A DNA stretch of 48,969 nt from assembly GCA_016218915.1 (NCBI GenBank), contig JACRCQ010000040.1:1-48969 (forward strand), written 5' to 3'. This DNA comes from Deltaproteobacteria bacterium. GTDB taxonomy: Bacteria > Myxococcota_A > Polyangia > Polyangiales > Polyangiaceae. The notes beneath the pieces were generated by a model that was not told the DNA's origin, did no database searches, and saw only the letters and a list, made by a program, of their open reading frames with translations. Made by a program: the position numbers and the translations under genes. Shown in pieces: positions 14,959 through 23,373 of this stretch; position 1 is the stretch's first letter; each line of letters begins with the position of its first letter.

Positions 14959-16050
14959 ATGCGCAATCTAATCGCTGGTTGCACCCTGCTGGCCGGACTC
15001 GCCTGGACTTCGCTGGCCCTGCCTTGCGGCGGCGGCTTCGGGATGGGCATAGCCATCAACCCTGACCAGACAATCGTGGTGTCGCACAAGAACGGGATCG
15101 AGACCTACCAGTTCTCACCCCACTTCTGCGGGAGTGCCGCGCAGTTCGGGCTGATTCTCCCTGTGCCCGGCATGCTGTCCGGCGATCCCGTGCTCGGCGA
15201 TCCAAAGGCCGCTAGCGAATTCGAGGCCTACACGAAGCCCTCGGAGGAGACGAACGAGATCTGCATGAGCGGCGACGGGGCGATGGGCGGTGCAGCGCCG
15301 GGCGGCGGTCCAGGCACGCGCGGTCCGATCGATGACGGCGTGAACGTCGTGAGCAAGGGCCAGGTCGGCATGTTCACCTGGCAGCTGTTGAAGGCCGACA
15401 CCGCTGCAGCATTCACAGACTGGCTGGATGCGAACAAGTTTCCGTACTCGCCCTACGCGAAGGCGGAGTTCGACTACTATGTGACCCAGAGCTGGTACTT
15501 CGTGGCTTTCACCGTGACAGCCGATGCGCAGGCGCCCACCTCGGGGGCGAAGATCTGTGGGGATCTCGGGCCGCTGAAGGTGTCATTCCCCACCGCCACC
15601 GCTGTGATTCCGTCGCGCATCGCCAATGCCACGAGCCCAGGCTCCACGTCCTACTTCAACTGGCGCATCTTCTTCGTGGGCAGCCAGCCCATGACCCCTG
15701 CAGGCACCTCGCAAGGAACCAGCTACGCAAGCTCTGGCGGGCAGATGTTCTTCAAGGGGATCGTGAGCGACGCGGATCTCGGCGCCCATCCTGCCATGGC
15801 CAGCATGGCAGCGTCCGGCGACTGGGTCACCTGGTTCGACTACCGCTTTCGTCCTGGCGAGCTGTCGAGCGATCTTGCCATCGACCAGCCGCAGGCTGCT
15901 TCCCCATACCGCCACCACATCGTCCACACGGTGGAGAAGGATTGCAGCGGGCTCTGCTCGTTCCGCAGGACACGAAATCCAGCGGCGATCGGGCTCGCGG
16001 CAGCCGGGTTGATCGCGCTTCTGGCACTTGCTCGTAGGCGCAAGGGGTGA
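14959..16050 (+). CDS. DUF2330-family exported protein with MYXO-CTERM-like tail
   Basis: The 363-residue product starts with a signal peptide ending before LPCGGGFG. That CGGGF opening, FGLILPVPG and the later CGDLGPLKVSFP fit DUF2330. The middle has a Gly-rich insert (GGAAPGGGPGTRG). The C-terminus contains paired Cys, then GLAAAGLIALLALARRRKG: a Cys-TM-Arg arrangement like MYXO-CTERM, implying surface anchoring or processing by a myxosortase. It starts 3 nt after the FGE-like gene (GAGG-type Shine-Dalgarno inside that gene's end), so the two form an operon. A role as substrate or partner of the FGE-like protein is only a guess. Confidence 0.82.
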   Translation: MRNLIAGCTLLAGLAWTSLALPCGGGFGMGIAINPDQTIVVSHKNGIETYQFSPHFCGSAAQFGLILPVPGMLSGDPVLGDPKAASEFEAYTKPSEETNEICMSGDGAMGGAAPGGGPGTRGPIDDGVNVVSKGQVGMFTWQLLKADTAAAFTDWLDANKFPYSPYAKAEFDYYVTQSWYFVAFTVTADAQAPTSGAKICGDLGPLKVSFPTATAVIPSRIANATSPGSTSYFNWRIFFVGSQPMTPAGTSQGTSYASSGGQMFFKGIVSDADLGAHPAMASMAASGDWVTWFDYRFRPGELSSDLAIDQPQAASPYRHHIVHTVEKDCSGLCSFRRTRNPAAIGLAAAGLIALLALARRRKG

Positions 16051-16063
16051 CGAGCGGCGCTCG
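16051..16063 (+). terminator. Short GC hairpin after DUF2330 gene
   Basis: CGAGC-GGC-GCTCG forms a perfect 5-bp stem immediately after the TGA at 16048-16050, in the 58-bp gap between convergent genes. No T tract follows, so termination is only suggested. Confidence 0.25.
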
Positions 16064-16108
16064 CGGCGCAGCCCGCTCGCTCACGCTCGAGGCTCCACGC
16101 TCGCGAAT

Positions 16109-18532
16109 CTACATGACAAGATAGGAGAGCTTCGCCATGAGCATGCTGTCGGGCTTTGCGGTGCGCAGCAGATCCGAGGTCGTCCCATAGCCCGGATCTC
16201 CCGGGGCAGGCGACAGTGCCTGTCGCTGCAGGTACACGAGCGTGACGAATCCTCCTGGCAGGTACTCGTACTTCGCTACTGCATTGATGGTCACCGCAAG
16301 GTCCTGGTAGCTCTTGTCGCCTGACGGCGTGTACGGAGTCAGGACGTCCGCCTCCACCAGCTCCTGGTAGTTGCGGTATCGAACGGTCCCCACCAGCAGC
16401 TGGGAGTACAGGTCAATCGTGGCACGACGCGACAGTGCCACCCCTGCACGCAGCATGTTGTCGAAGATGCGTGCGTCCTGCCTCCCGAATACGTAGTGGT
16501 CCCGACCGGTCGCGTCGACCTCCGTGTCTGCCCACCTCGGTACCCCCACAACCAGACGCGCAGTGGTGGTCCACGACAGGCTCACGCTCGGCGTGATTGA
16601 CCAGGTGAACCAGACCGACCCTGTGGCGCGGTGCCCGCCATTCTGCGATGCCACGCTGCCCCAGCTGCCACCTCGCAGCGCAGGACGGGGATCCGTGTTC
16701 CACCACTGCCAACCTTCCCAGGAGCGCTGCAGACGATACGCGATCCCGCCACGCGTCTCCCGATCGTCGTAGCGCGGCGTGATGTACCTTCCGCCAAGCC
16801 CTGCACCCCATTGCGCTCGCGTGGTGATCCCGACGTCCAGCCCCACGTGCTGATCCACCACGAGGCCGTCCATGTTGGTCTGGCGGAACACCCAGGGATT
16901 GGCATAGGCGCTGCGCAGCACTCCCACGGGATTCGGCGTGCGAATCGTGGTGTCGTACAGGTAGTGGAAGACGTCCGGGCGCTCCAGATAGCCCAGGCCG
17001 TTGGGGTCGAAGCTTCGCGACAGCGCTCTCGCCTGGAGCGTCCACAACCAGGTCGGATCCTCGGCGCGGGCGAGCGCCAGGTGAGCAGCCGTACCGGAGT
17101 GTCGCTCATCGGTGAGATTCCACGCCCTGGAAGCTGCCAGCTGGCCGTTGAACCTGTGCACGCCGCTGGCGATGCGAATGTCCCAGTCCAACGAGCCCAC
17201 TGCGTCATCCGGCCTGCCGAACCTTCCCACGTGCGTCGCCATGCCCCCCACGGTCGATCCATTGCCGACCGTGGTGCGCACCCTTGCCGCGACCCAGTTG
17301 GTCACGGGCAAGACCGTTCGCTTCTCGTTGTGCTGTGCCCCACCTGCATCGGTGTAGCGCTCCGTGCCGTAGGCTGCAGCCGTGGTGCCTTCCAGGATCC
17401 CGACGCTCACGCCACCGATCCGGCCCGTGACCTTGGTGGCTCCCCAGATCGTTGCCGTAGGATCCACGGAGGTCATCTCCCCCCCTGGATGGATGGGATC
17501 CGGGACCTCGACCGACTGCCCGATGCGGCGCGTGTGCAGGATGCGGATGGGCGTCTTGAACAGATCAGAGCCTTCGAGAAAGAATGGACGTCTCTCCTGG
17601 AAGAACGGCTCGTAGGTAGTCAGGTTCAGGACCGCTGGGTCGACCTCCACCTGTCCGAAGTCCGGATTGAGGGTTGCGTCGAGCATCAAGTCGTTGGTGA
17701 TGCCGAGCTTGAGGTCGGTTCCCACGGATCCGGACCAGGTGCCCGTGGGGTCGAGCCGGTCCGGGTCCTTGAGCATGCGCCAGCGTCCGAGAAGGTACGG
17801 ACGCAGCTCGAAGACGCGCACCGGCCGAAGACCCGACACGCCTTGCATCGGTGCGAACCGAGCCACGAACTTCGGAGAGTTCTGCGGGATCCCGACCAGC
17901 GCGGTCACCTCGCCCGCTGCGTAGTCGTCGCGCTCGACCTGGATGCGGACGTTCGGCGCGTGTGCGTCGAATCGCAGGACGCTCCACGGAATGCGGAACT
18001 CCGCCCGCCATCCGCGCGGCGTCACCGTGGTCTCGACGTCCCAGACCGCGTCCCATCCGATGTCGGAGGTCCCGTCTGCAGCCACCTGTGCATCGGCCTG
18101 CATCCCTGACGGGTTGGTGGAGAACAGCTTGGCGCCGTTGCCGTCACCGTGCGCATCGATCAGCACCCGCAGCGCTTCTCCGGTGGGGATCTGGTCGCGG
18201 CGACCCATCCGCGCTTCGACCCGGGCGTCGGTCTCGCACTCCACAGCCACGTACACCGCTCGGTCGTCGTAGGTGACGCGCGTCCGCGTCTGGTGCGACG
18301 CTCTCGCCCCCACGGCGGGCTCACGCTGCACGAACGGTCCCGTCCAAGGAGCCGCCTTCCACGCAGCGTCGTCCAGGATCCCGTCGACTGCGGGCGTGCC
18401 TCGCTTTGCCTCCACCGGCTTGGGCGTCTGCGCGGGCGCGGATCGTGTCCAGGAGATCCACGCCAGGGCCAGGGTCGCGCAGGTCAACGCTCGTCCGATC
18501 CCGATCCTCGCAGTGCTGTGCATCCAGACCAC
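16109..18532 (-). CDS. CBM9-like/DUF5916 outer-membrane barrel protein
   Basis: The 807-residue product has a signal peptide (CATLALAWISWTRSAPAQT). A carbohydrate-binding family-9-like domain follows at about residues 38-230: PAVDGILDDAAWKAAPW, RVTYDDRAVYVAVECETD, GWRAEFRIPWSVLRF. The C-terminal two thirds have the DUF5916 pattern, including LNPDFGQVEVDPAVLNLT and FFQERRPFFLEGSDLF, and a long run of amphipathic strands suggesting a beta barrel. Family members are often encoded near peptidases or polysaccharide-use genes, and binding or uptake of a glycan or peptide is possible. The start may be GTG at 18532 (weak GAAGAG 7 nt upstream) or ATG at 18523. Confidence 0.88.
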   Translation of the reverse strand: MVWMHSTARIGIGRALTCATLALAWISWTRSAPAQTPKPVEAKRGTPAVDGILDDAAWKAAPWTGPFVQREPAVGARASHQTRTRVTYDDRAVYVAVECETDARVEARMGRRDQIPTGEALRVLIDAHGDGNGAKLFSTNPSGMQADAQVAADGTSDIGWDAVWDVETTVTPRGWRAEFRIPWSVLRFDAHAPNVRIQVERDDYAAGEVTALVGIPQNSPKFVARFAPMQGVSGLRPVRVFELRPYLLGRWRMLKDPDRLDPTGTWSGSVGTDLKLGITNDLMLDATLNPDFGQVEVDPAVLNLTTYEPFFQERRPFFLEGSDLFKTPIRILHTRRIGQSVEVPDPIHPGGEMTSVDPTATIWGATKVTGRIGGVSVGILEGTTAAAYGTERYTDAGGAQHNEKRTVLPVTNWVAARVRTTVGNGSTVGGMATHVGRFGRPDDAVGSLDWDIRIASGVHRFNGQLAASRAWNLTDERHSGTAAHLALARAEDPTWLWTLQARALSRSFDPNGLGYLERPDVFHYLYDTTIRTPNPVGVLRSAYANPWVFRQTNMDGLVVDQHVGLDVGITTRAQWGAGLGGRYITPRYDDRETRGGIAYRLQRSWEGWQWWNTDPRPALRGGSWGSVASQNGGHRATGSVWFTWSITPSVSLSWTTTARLVVGVPRWADTEVDATGRDHYVFGRQDARIFDNMLRAGVALSRRATIDLYSQLLVGTVRYRNYQELVEADVLTPYTPSGDKSYQDLAVTINAVAKYEYLPGGFVTLVYLQRQALSPAPGDPGYGTTSDLLRTAKPDSMLMAKLSYLVM

Positions 18533-18571
18533 GTTGCAGCTCTTCAGGTAGGAGCCACGCGGCGGGATCGG

Positions 18572-19153
18572 TCAGTCGATGGAAGCGTCGGGATCGCCAG
18601 TACCGCCCTGACCCGCAGCGCCGCCTGTGCCCGTGGACCCGGCCTGTCCGGCCGCGCCACCGGTGCCCGTGGAGCCACCGGTGTTGATCGTGCCGCCCTG
18701 GCCTGCTGCACCGCCTGTGGAGGTGCCGCCTTGGCCGGAAGCGCCGCCCGTGGATGAGCCACCCGTGGATGAGCCACCCGTGGAGGTGCCGCCTTGGCCG
18801 GAAGCTCCGCCGGTAGAGGTGCCACCCTGGCCGGAAGCTCCGCCTGTGGAGGTGCCGCCTTGGCCGGAGGCACCCCCCTCGGAAGTGCCTCCCTGTCCTG
18901 ACGAGCCGCCATCCCCAGCGATTCCGCCGGTGCCTGCTTCCCCTCCTTTGCCCGTCGTCCCAGCAAAACCCCCGTGGCCGCCCTTGCCCCCGTTGTTGGT
19001 CCCGCCGTGATTCTGGCCGCCCTGGCCCGGCTGCCCGCCCGCCGCCGATGCATCGAGATCGAATACGTAGTCCTCTGGCATTCCGCACGATGCGAAGACC
19101 GCACAGGTGGACAAAGCAAGCGCGGCGACGAAGAAAGTCTGTCTGGTCCGCAT
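18572..19153 (-). CDS. Gly/Ser/Thr-repeat lipoprotein
   Basis: The 193-residue product has an N-terminal signal ending VFASC (lipoprotein, weak -3 residue), an acidic YVFDLDAS segment, then about 150 residues of low-complexity Gly/Ser/Thr/Gln. Tandem 11-residue units of the type SGQGGTSTGGA are visible, ending DPDASID. A Shine-Dalgarno GGGAGGG (19162-19168) lies 8 nt before the ATG at 19153, and that ATG overlaps the upstream TGA as TGATG, so it is the second gene of an operon with the TPR/PEGA protein. It probably acts as a flexible surface or spacer protein; no enzymatic domain is present. Confidence 0.75.
   Translation of the reverse strand: MRTRQTFFVAALALSTCAVFASCGMPEDYVFDLDASAAGGQPGQGGQNHGGTNNGGKGGHGGFAGTTGKGGEAGTGGIAGDGGSSGQGGTSEGGASGQGGTSTGGASGQGGTSTGGASGQGGTSTGGSSTGGSSTGGASGQGGTSTGGAAGQGGTINTGGSTGTGGAAGQAGSTGTGGAAGQGGTGDPDASID
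18698..18900 (-). repeat. In-frame 33-bp coding repeats (SGQGGTSTGGA units)
   Basis: The coding sequence repeats an 11-residue unit several times, with shorter 5-residue STGGS variants between. Because the period is a multiple of three the array can expand or contract without a frameshift, so length variation between strains is expected. Confidence 0.75.
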
Positions 19154-20136
19154 CAGAACGTCCCTCCCAGGCTTGCTCCCGGGCCCGAAGGTCCGAGCGG
19201 CGCCAGCCACAGCCGACGGCTATCGGCTGCTGCTGCGGGCGGCGCTGTTTCCTTCTTGCCCTTGGCGATCATGAACGTACCCACACCAAGGCCCACCACG
19301 CCCAACACCAGGAATGTGTCGCCGAGCACGGTATAGACCTTCGCTCTTGTATATGTCCCCTCGAGAGACTCCGGGCAATGGGTGCCGTAACACTGGTGCG
19401 AGAGATCATCGAGCGCGTTGTTTCGCAGCACCAAGAACACCACGCCGAGAAGCGCGCTGGCGCCTGCCCCCGCCGTCACGTAGTAGCCTTGCTTCTTCGT
19501 CCAAGAGACCTTGCTGGGCGCAGCGGATTGCACCGGCGCCGCTGAGGACGCGACCGGGGGAGGGGCAGCTTCCATCACGATGGGTAGCTGCTTGGTTTCG
19601 CCCTCGGCCAACACCACGTTGAACGTGGCAGGTGGCTTGCCCGGCTGCGTCGCCACAATCACATGGGGCCCGGGATCCGCAGGCATCGAGTTGCCGATCG
19701 CCGTCGAGCCCAAGGCCACGCCGTCGAGTGTGATCGACGCCGACTCGGCACCGCGCCCGCGTTCAATCACCAGCTTCGGGAGCCTCGACTCCAACGAGAC
19801 ACGCGCTGCGTCGGCTTGCTGGCGCACGCTTGCTTCCGAGGAACCCTCTGCCTTTTCCACGGCAAGGCGATACGTTCCGACAGCTTCGGTCCACTTGCCG
19901 AGCTTCTCGAGGCACCGGCCGATGTGGAACAACGCCTGCGGCGTTGCCTTCACCGCGGTCACCTCGCGGAATCGTCCCAGAGCCTGCGCCCAGTCGCCCG
20001 CAGCCTCCAGCGCCAGCCCGGCATTGAACGCCGCCTTGGCCTTGTTGATTTCAGCCTGTGTGGGCTGCGCCCACGCTGTCGACGCCACGGTTGGCACGCC
20101 AAGCGCGAGAATCGCTCCCAAAATGATCGTACGCAT
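19153..20136 (-). CDS. TPR/PEGA membrane protein
   Basis: The 327-residue protein has a signal peptide (LGVPTVASTAWAQP). TPR-like helices follow at about residues 28-110 (AAFNAGLALEAAGDWAQALGRF, ALFHIGRCLEKLGKWTEAV), then a PEGA-like beta domain (SASITLDGVALGS, GPHVIVATQPGKPP). After an Ala/Pro linker come two TM helices (AGAGASALLGVVFLVL and TFLVLGVVGLGVGTFMIAKG) with a short Cys pair between (CYGTHC). The ATG at 20136 is 9 nt from a TATTCT -10-like hexamer. It is the first gene of an operon with the Gly-rich lipoprotein (TGATG overlap). Such proteins are numerous in Myxococcota; function unknown. Confidence 0.78.
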   Translation of the reverse strand: MRTIILGAILALGVPTVASTAWAQPTQAEINKAKAAFNAGLALEAAGDWAQALGRFREVTAVKATPQALFHIGRCLEKLGKWTEAVGTYRLAVEKAEGSSEASVRQQADAARVSLESRLPKLVIERGRGAESASITLDGVALGSTAIGNSMPADPGPHVIVATQPGKPPATFNVVLAEGETKQLPIVMEAAPPPVASSAAPVQSAAPSKVSWTKKQGYYVTAGAGASALLGVVFLVLRNNALDDLSHQCYGTHCPESLEGTYTRAKVYTVLGDTFLVLGVVGLGVGTFMIAKGKKETAPPAAAADSRRLWLAPLGPSGPGASLGGTF

Positions 20137-20197
20137 ATACGCGTGAGAATAAGCCCGCATCGGGATCTAGATCATTAGCATCGACCCGCGCCCAAGG

Positions 20198-21787
20198 CTA
20201 CAGGCCCGATTCCGTGACCGGCGGCGTCCACTTCTTGTCGCCCTTGCCGCCTTTGCCCTTGCGGGGAACGTTTTTCTGCGGGGTTTTGCTGACTGGGTCC
20301 GCTGAGGCCGCGGCTACCACCGGCGCCGACCCTGCCGCGGATGCGCTCGAGGCCGGATCCGTCCCTTCGGCCACCGCTGTGCCTGCGTCGACTCCGTCGA
20401 GCCCGGCCGATGCCTGCGGCTGGGGCGAGGCGAGCGTCGCCACGGTCGGCAGACCAGCCGGATACGGTTGCTTCGAGGCCATCTTCCATCGGGCGACCAG
20501 CAGGATTGCGGCGGCAGCGATCAACACGCCCGCCACCACGAACGCCGGTGCCCGTCGCCTCCTGGCATGCACCGCGAGCGCCGCTGACACCGATGCTCCG
20601 CCCCCTGCGGTCGGCGTGTGCACGATCGGCGGCGGCGCCGGGGCCAGCGCCGGCGGTTTGGAGGGATCAGGAGCCGATGGCGCGGACGAAGGGTCGCCGA
20701 GGATCGCCACAGGTTTGGACAGGCCGTTGCCCATGGCAGAGCTGACGTTGGACAAGCCGGAGATCTGCGCATCGCTCGGGGACGTGCCTGCAGCGGCGGA
20801 CGCCGCAGACGCGGTCTTTCGCGCCTGGTTGAGAGCGGTGCGGAACGCCTCCACGCGCTCGCCGATCAAGGGCTTGACGAAGGCAGCGATGTCCTCGCTC
20901 GTGGCACGTGTCATGCCCGTCAGGGTCGCATCCAGGGCCTTGTACAGATCCTGGGCGGTCTGGAAGCGGAACTCGGGTTCGCGCTCCAACGCGCGCACCA
21001 CCACCGTCTCGAGGTTCTCCGGGTACCCCTTGATGATCGTCGAAGGTTTGCGCAGACGGCAACGCAGGATGTTGTTGAGCGTCTGCCCCTCGGTCTCTCC
21101 CCGGAACGGATGCTTGCCAGTCGTCAGCTGGTAGAGCATCACCCCGATCGCGAAGATGTCGGTGCGTCGATCGATCGACTTGCCCGAGATCTGCTCCGGC
21201 GACAGGAAGTTGGTCTTGCCCTTGACGTAGCCGTCTGCAGTCGCCTGGCTCAGGCGCCCCTTGATGCGCGCCACGCCGAAGTCGACCATCTTCACGATGC
21301 CCGTCTCGGAGATCATCACGTTCTGAGGCGAGACGTCGCGGTGCACGATGTCGAGCAGGACGCCGTTCTCCTTGAGCTCGTGAGCTGCATGGAGCCCTGC
21401 GCACACGTCCATCACGATCTTGATCGCAAGCGGTCCGGGTATCCCCGTCTTCCTCGCCAGATGGATCAGGTCGTAGAGGGTCTCGCCCTCCACGAACTCC
21501 ATCACCAGGTACAGCAGGGGCCCGTGCTCGCCGAGATCCAGGATCTCCACCACGTTCGGGTGCTTGATGTTCGAAGCGATCCTCGCTTCGTCCAGGAACA
21601 TCCGCTCGAAGTTGGAGTCCTCGCTGAGCCCGGGCAGCATCGCCTTGACCGCAACGATCTTCTCGAAGCCGCGGGCACCGGTGACGCGAGCCGCCCAAAC
21701 CGCTGCCTGCCCCCCTCGGGCAATGGGAAGCAGACACTCATAGCGACCAAGTACGAGGCCTGGCGTTATCTCCTCGATGGATCTCAC
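20198..21787 (-). CDS. Membrane Ser/Thr protein kinase (eukaryotic-like)
   Basis: The 529-residue product from GTG at 21787 has a complete Hanks-type kinase domain (residues about 12-275): P-loop IARGGQAAVWAARV, VAVKAML lysine, FLDEARIASNIKHPNVV, catalytic loop IVHRDVSPQNVM, DFG in MVDFGVARIKG, and LSPEQISG. After an Ala/Pro/Ser-rich juxtamembrane region, a TM helix (about 408-430, FVVAGVLIAAAAILLVA) leads to an extracytoplasmic low-complexity tail with a basic KGKGGKGDKKW end. It should phosphorylate proteins in response to envelope signals; targets are unknown. The GTG start is chosen because the longer frame upstream has no kinase-family similarity and overlaps the divergent promoter region. 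Confidence 0.88.
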   Translation of the reverse strand: MRSIEEITPGLVLGRYECLLPIARGGQAAVWAARVTGARGFEKIVAVKAMLPGLSEDSNFERMFLDEARIASNIKHPNVVEILDLGEHGPLLYLVMEFVEGETLYDLIHLARKTGIPGPLAIKIVMDVCAGLHAAHELKENGVLLDIVHRDVSPQNVMISETGIVKMVDFGVARIKGRLSQATADGYVKGKTNFLSPEQISGKSIDRRTDIFAIGVMLYQLTTGKHPFRGETEGQTLNNILRCRLRKPSTIIKGYPENLETVVVRALEREPEFRFQTAQDLYKALDATLTGMTRATSEDIAAFVKPLIGERVEAFRTALNQARKTASAASAAAGTSPSDAQISGLSNVSSAMGNGLSKPVAILGDPSSAPSAPDPSKPPALAPAPPPIVHTPTAGGGASVSAALAVHARRRRAPAFVVAGVLIAAAAILLVARWKMASKQPYPAGLPTVATLASPQPQASAGLDGVDAGTAVAEGTDPASSASAAGSAPVVAAASADPVSKTPQKNVPRKGKGGKGDKKWTPPVTESGL

Positions 21788-22016
21788 GTCACTGCATAGG
21801 TTGGCAGAACCCGGCGGTTCGGACAAGACCGGAGCGCAGTCAGCACGTCGCGTCACGAAACCCCAAGCCCCGCCCAACCTCGCCGTCTGCCCGAAATACG
21901 GCCTGGATCGGCTTCGAAGTGGGTCCGTCCGCCAGGGCGCTCCGCCTGCCTGGCCCCTGCCGCCTCCTGTCCGAATTGCCCTCCGATGCTGCCCGTGGGA
22001 CACTCGCCTCGATCCA
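21788..22016. other. Divergent intergenic region
   Basis: About 230 bp separate the kinase GTG from the TTG proposed for the Cys-rich gene. No clear -35/-10 pair or palindrome was found. A weak TATGCA lies 5 nt upstream of the kinase start. Confidence 0.3.
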
Positions 22017-23237
22017 TTGCTGCTCGTCCGCAAGTCCCAGGTCCTGTGCACGGGGATCGCCTCGGCCCTGATGTGGGGATGCACGCTGGTCACGCCGCTC
22101 GACGATCTCGCAGGAACCAGGCCCCAGAGTGCGGACGCAGCTGTCGAAGCTGCGGTGCCTTGTCCTGTGCCGACTTGCGAGTCGATCGGCGCCGAGTGCG
22201 GGTCGGCCGCCAACGCGTGTGGCAAGATCGTGGAGTGCGGCGGCTGCGAAGGTGGCAAGAGCTGCGGGGGAGCCGGGGCCAACAAGTGCGGATGGGGGCG
22301 GTGCAGCCCCCTGGAGTGCGGCATCGACATCGAGTGCGGCGTCGCATCAGATTCCTGCGCTTCCGTGCTCGACTGCGGCGGCTGCCTGCCTCCGCTGGTC
22401 TGCGGCGGCGGAGGAACGCCCAATCGTTGTGCGTGCGCACCCGCTACCTGCGCGTCGTTGAGCGCCCAATGCGGTCAGACGCCTGACGGATGCGGCGGCG
22501 TGATCGACTGCGGCCCGTGCCCGTCCGGGCAATTCTGCGGCGGAGCGGGCCCGAATCGCTGCGGCAACAACCCGTGCGAGCCTGCGACCTGCAAGAGCAA
22601 GGGCGCGGACTGCGGAGAGATCGGCGACGGCTGCGGCAAGGTGCTGCAGTGTGGAACCTGCACGAGCGGCAACAGCTGCGACGCCGCGCACAAGTGCGCT
22701 TGCGTCCCCACAGGCAGCTGCGGCAGCAGAGAGTGCGGTGAGGTCGACATCGGCTGTGGCCAGAAGAAGTCGTGCGGCACCTGCCTGCCCACCGAGAAGT
22801 GCAGCGTCGCAGGCCAGTGCGCCTGCGTGCCGACCACGACCTGCTTCCAGTCCGGCAAGGACTGCGGGTGGATCTCGGATGGCTGCGGGCAGGTGAACTG
22901 CGGCACCTGCATCTACCCGGATACCTGCGGGGGCAAGGGGCCTGCGAACGTGTGCGGCTGCTCGCCCACCACCTCGTGCCTGCAGCAGGGCAAGGAGTGC
23001 GGCGACATCAACGACGGCTGCAAGACCGTGGACTGCGGCTTCTGCTCCTATCCCAAGAGCTGCAGCTTCAACGGCCATTGCTGTGCACCGGATCAGAGCA
23101 GCTGCTCGATGGGAAGCGACTGCTGCTCGGGCAAGTGCACGATGTCAGGCCATTGCGGGTGCGACCCCTGGGGCACGAGCTGCTACAGCTCGATGGACTG
23201 CTGCTCGGGCAGCTGCACGAACTACTCCTGCGGGTGA
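22017..23237 (+). CDS. Cys-rich tandem-repeat secreted protein
   Basis: About 406 residues. The start is uncertain: TTG at 22017 gives MLLVRKSQVLCTGIASALMWGC, a lipoprotein-like signal with an atypical lipobox. The rest is about seven tandem units of 40-50 residues of the form C...L/GxxCGxxxDGCG-x-x-x-CG-x-C-x-x-G-x-x-C (for example CASLSAQCGQTPDGCGG, CGEIGDGCGKVLQCGTC, CGDINDGCKTVDCGFC). It ends with two knottin-like CxxxSDCCSGxC modules (SMGSDCCSGKC, SSMDCCSGSC). Cysteine content is very high, so it must fold in the oxidising envelope. A paralogous repeat block occurs in the gene at 40304. Probably a cell-surface protein; no enzymatic domain is seen. Confidence 0.75.
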   Translation: MLLVRKSQVLCTGIASALMWGCTLVTPLDDLAGTRPQSADAAVEAAVPCPVPTCESIGAECGSAANACGKIVECGGCEGGKSCGGAGANKCGWGRCSPLECGIDIECGVASDSCASVLDCGGCLPPLVCGGGGTPNRCACAPATCASLSAQCGQTPDGCGGVIDCGPCPSGQFCGGAGPNRCGNNPCEPATCKSKGADCGEIGDGCGKVLQCGTCTSGNSCDAAHKCACVPTGSCGSRECGEVDIGCGQKKSCGTCLPTEKCSVAGQCACVPTTTCFQSGKDCGWISDGCGQVNCGTCIYPDTCGGKGPANVCGCSPTTSCLQQGKECGDINDGCKTVDCGFCSYPKSCSFNGHCCAPDQSSCSMGSDCCSGKCTMSGHCGCDPWGTSCYSSMDCCSGSCTNYSCG

Positions 23238-23333
23238 TTGCCGAAGGACTGCCGCATAGCAGAGCGCTTGAGACCTGGCGCCGCTTCATGGTGAGTCGTG
23301 CCTTCGCGGAACATGGTCTGCAGACTCTGTCAT

Positions 23334-23363
23334 TTGCACCTACCCCCTTCCGGGTGATACCGT
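23334..23363 (+). promoter_or_regulatory. Candidate promoter TTGCAC-N18-TACCGT with extended -10
   Basis: TTGCAC (23334-23339) and TACCGT (23358-23363) are separated by 18 nt, and TGA precedes the -10 (TGATACCGT). The -10 ends 10 nt before the proposed TTG start at 23374. This would drive the barrel/sigma/membrane-protein operon. Confidence 0.5.
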
Positions 23364-23373
23364 CCGCGTCGGT

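Noticed and set aside
18627..19010. Pro-rich 127-residue frame on the plus strand (PPWPEAPPVEV repeats)
   Set aside because: It is the complement of the Gly-rich lipoprotein repeats. No start signal or promoter is seen.
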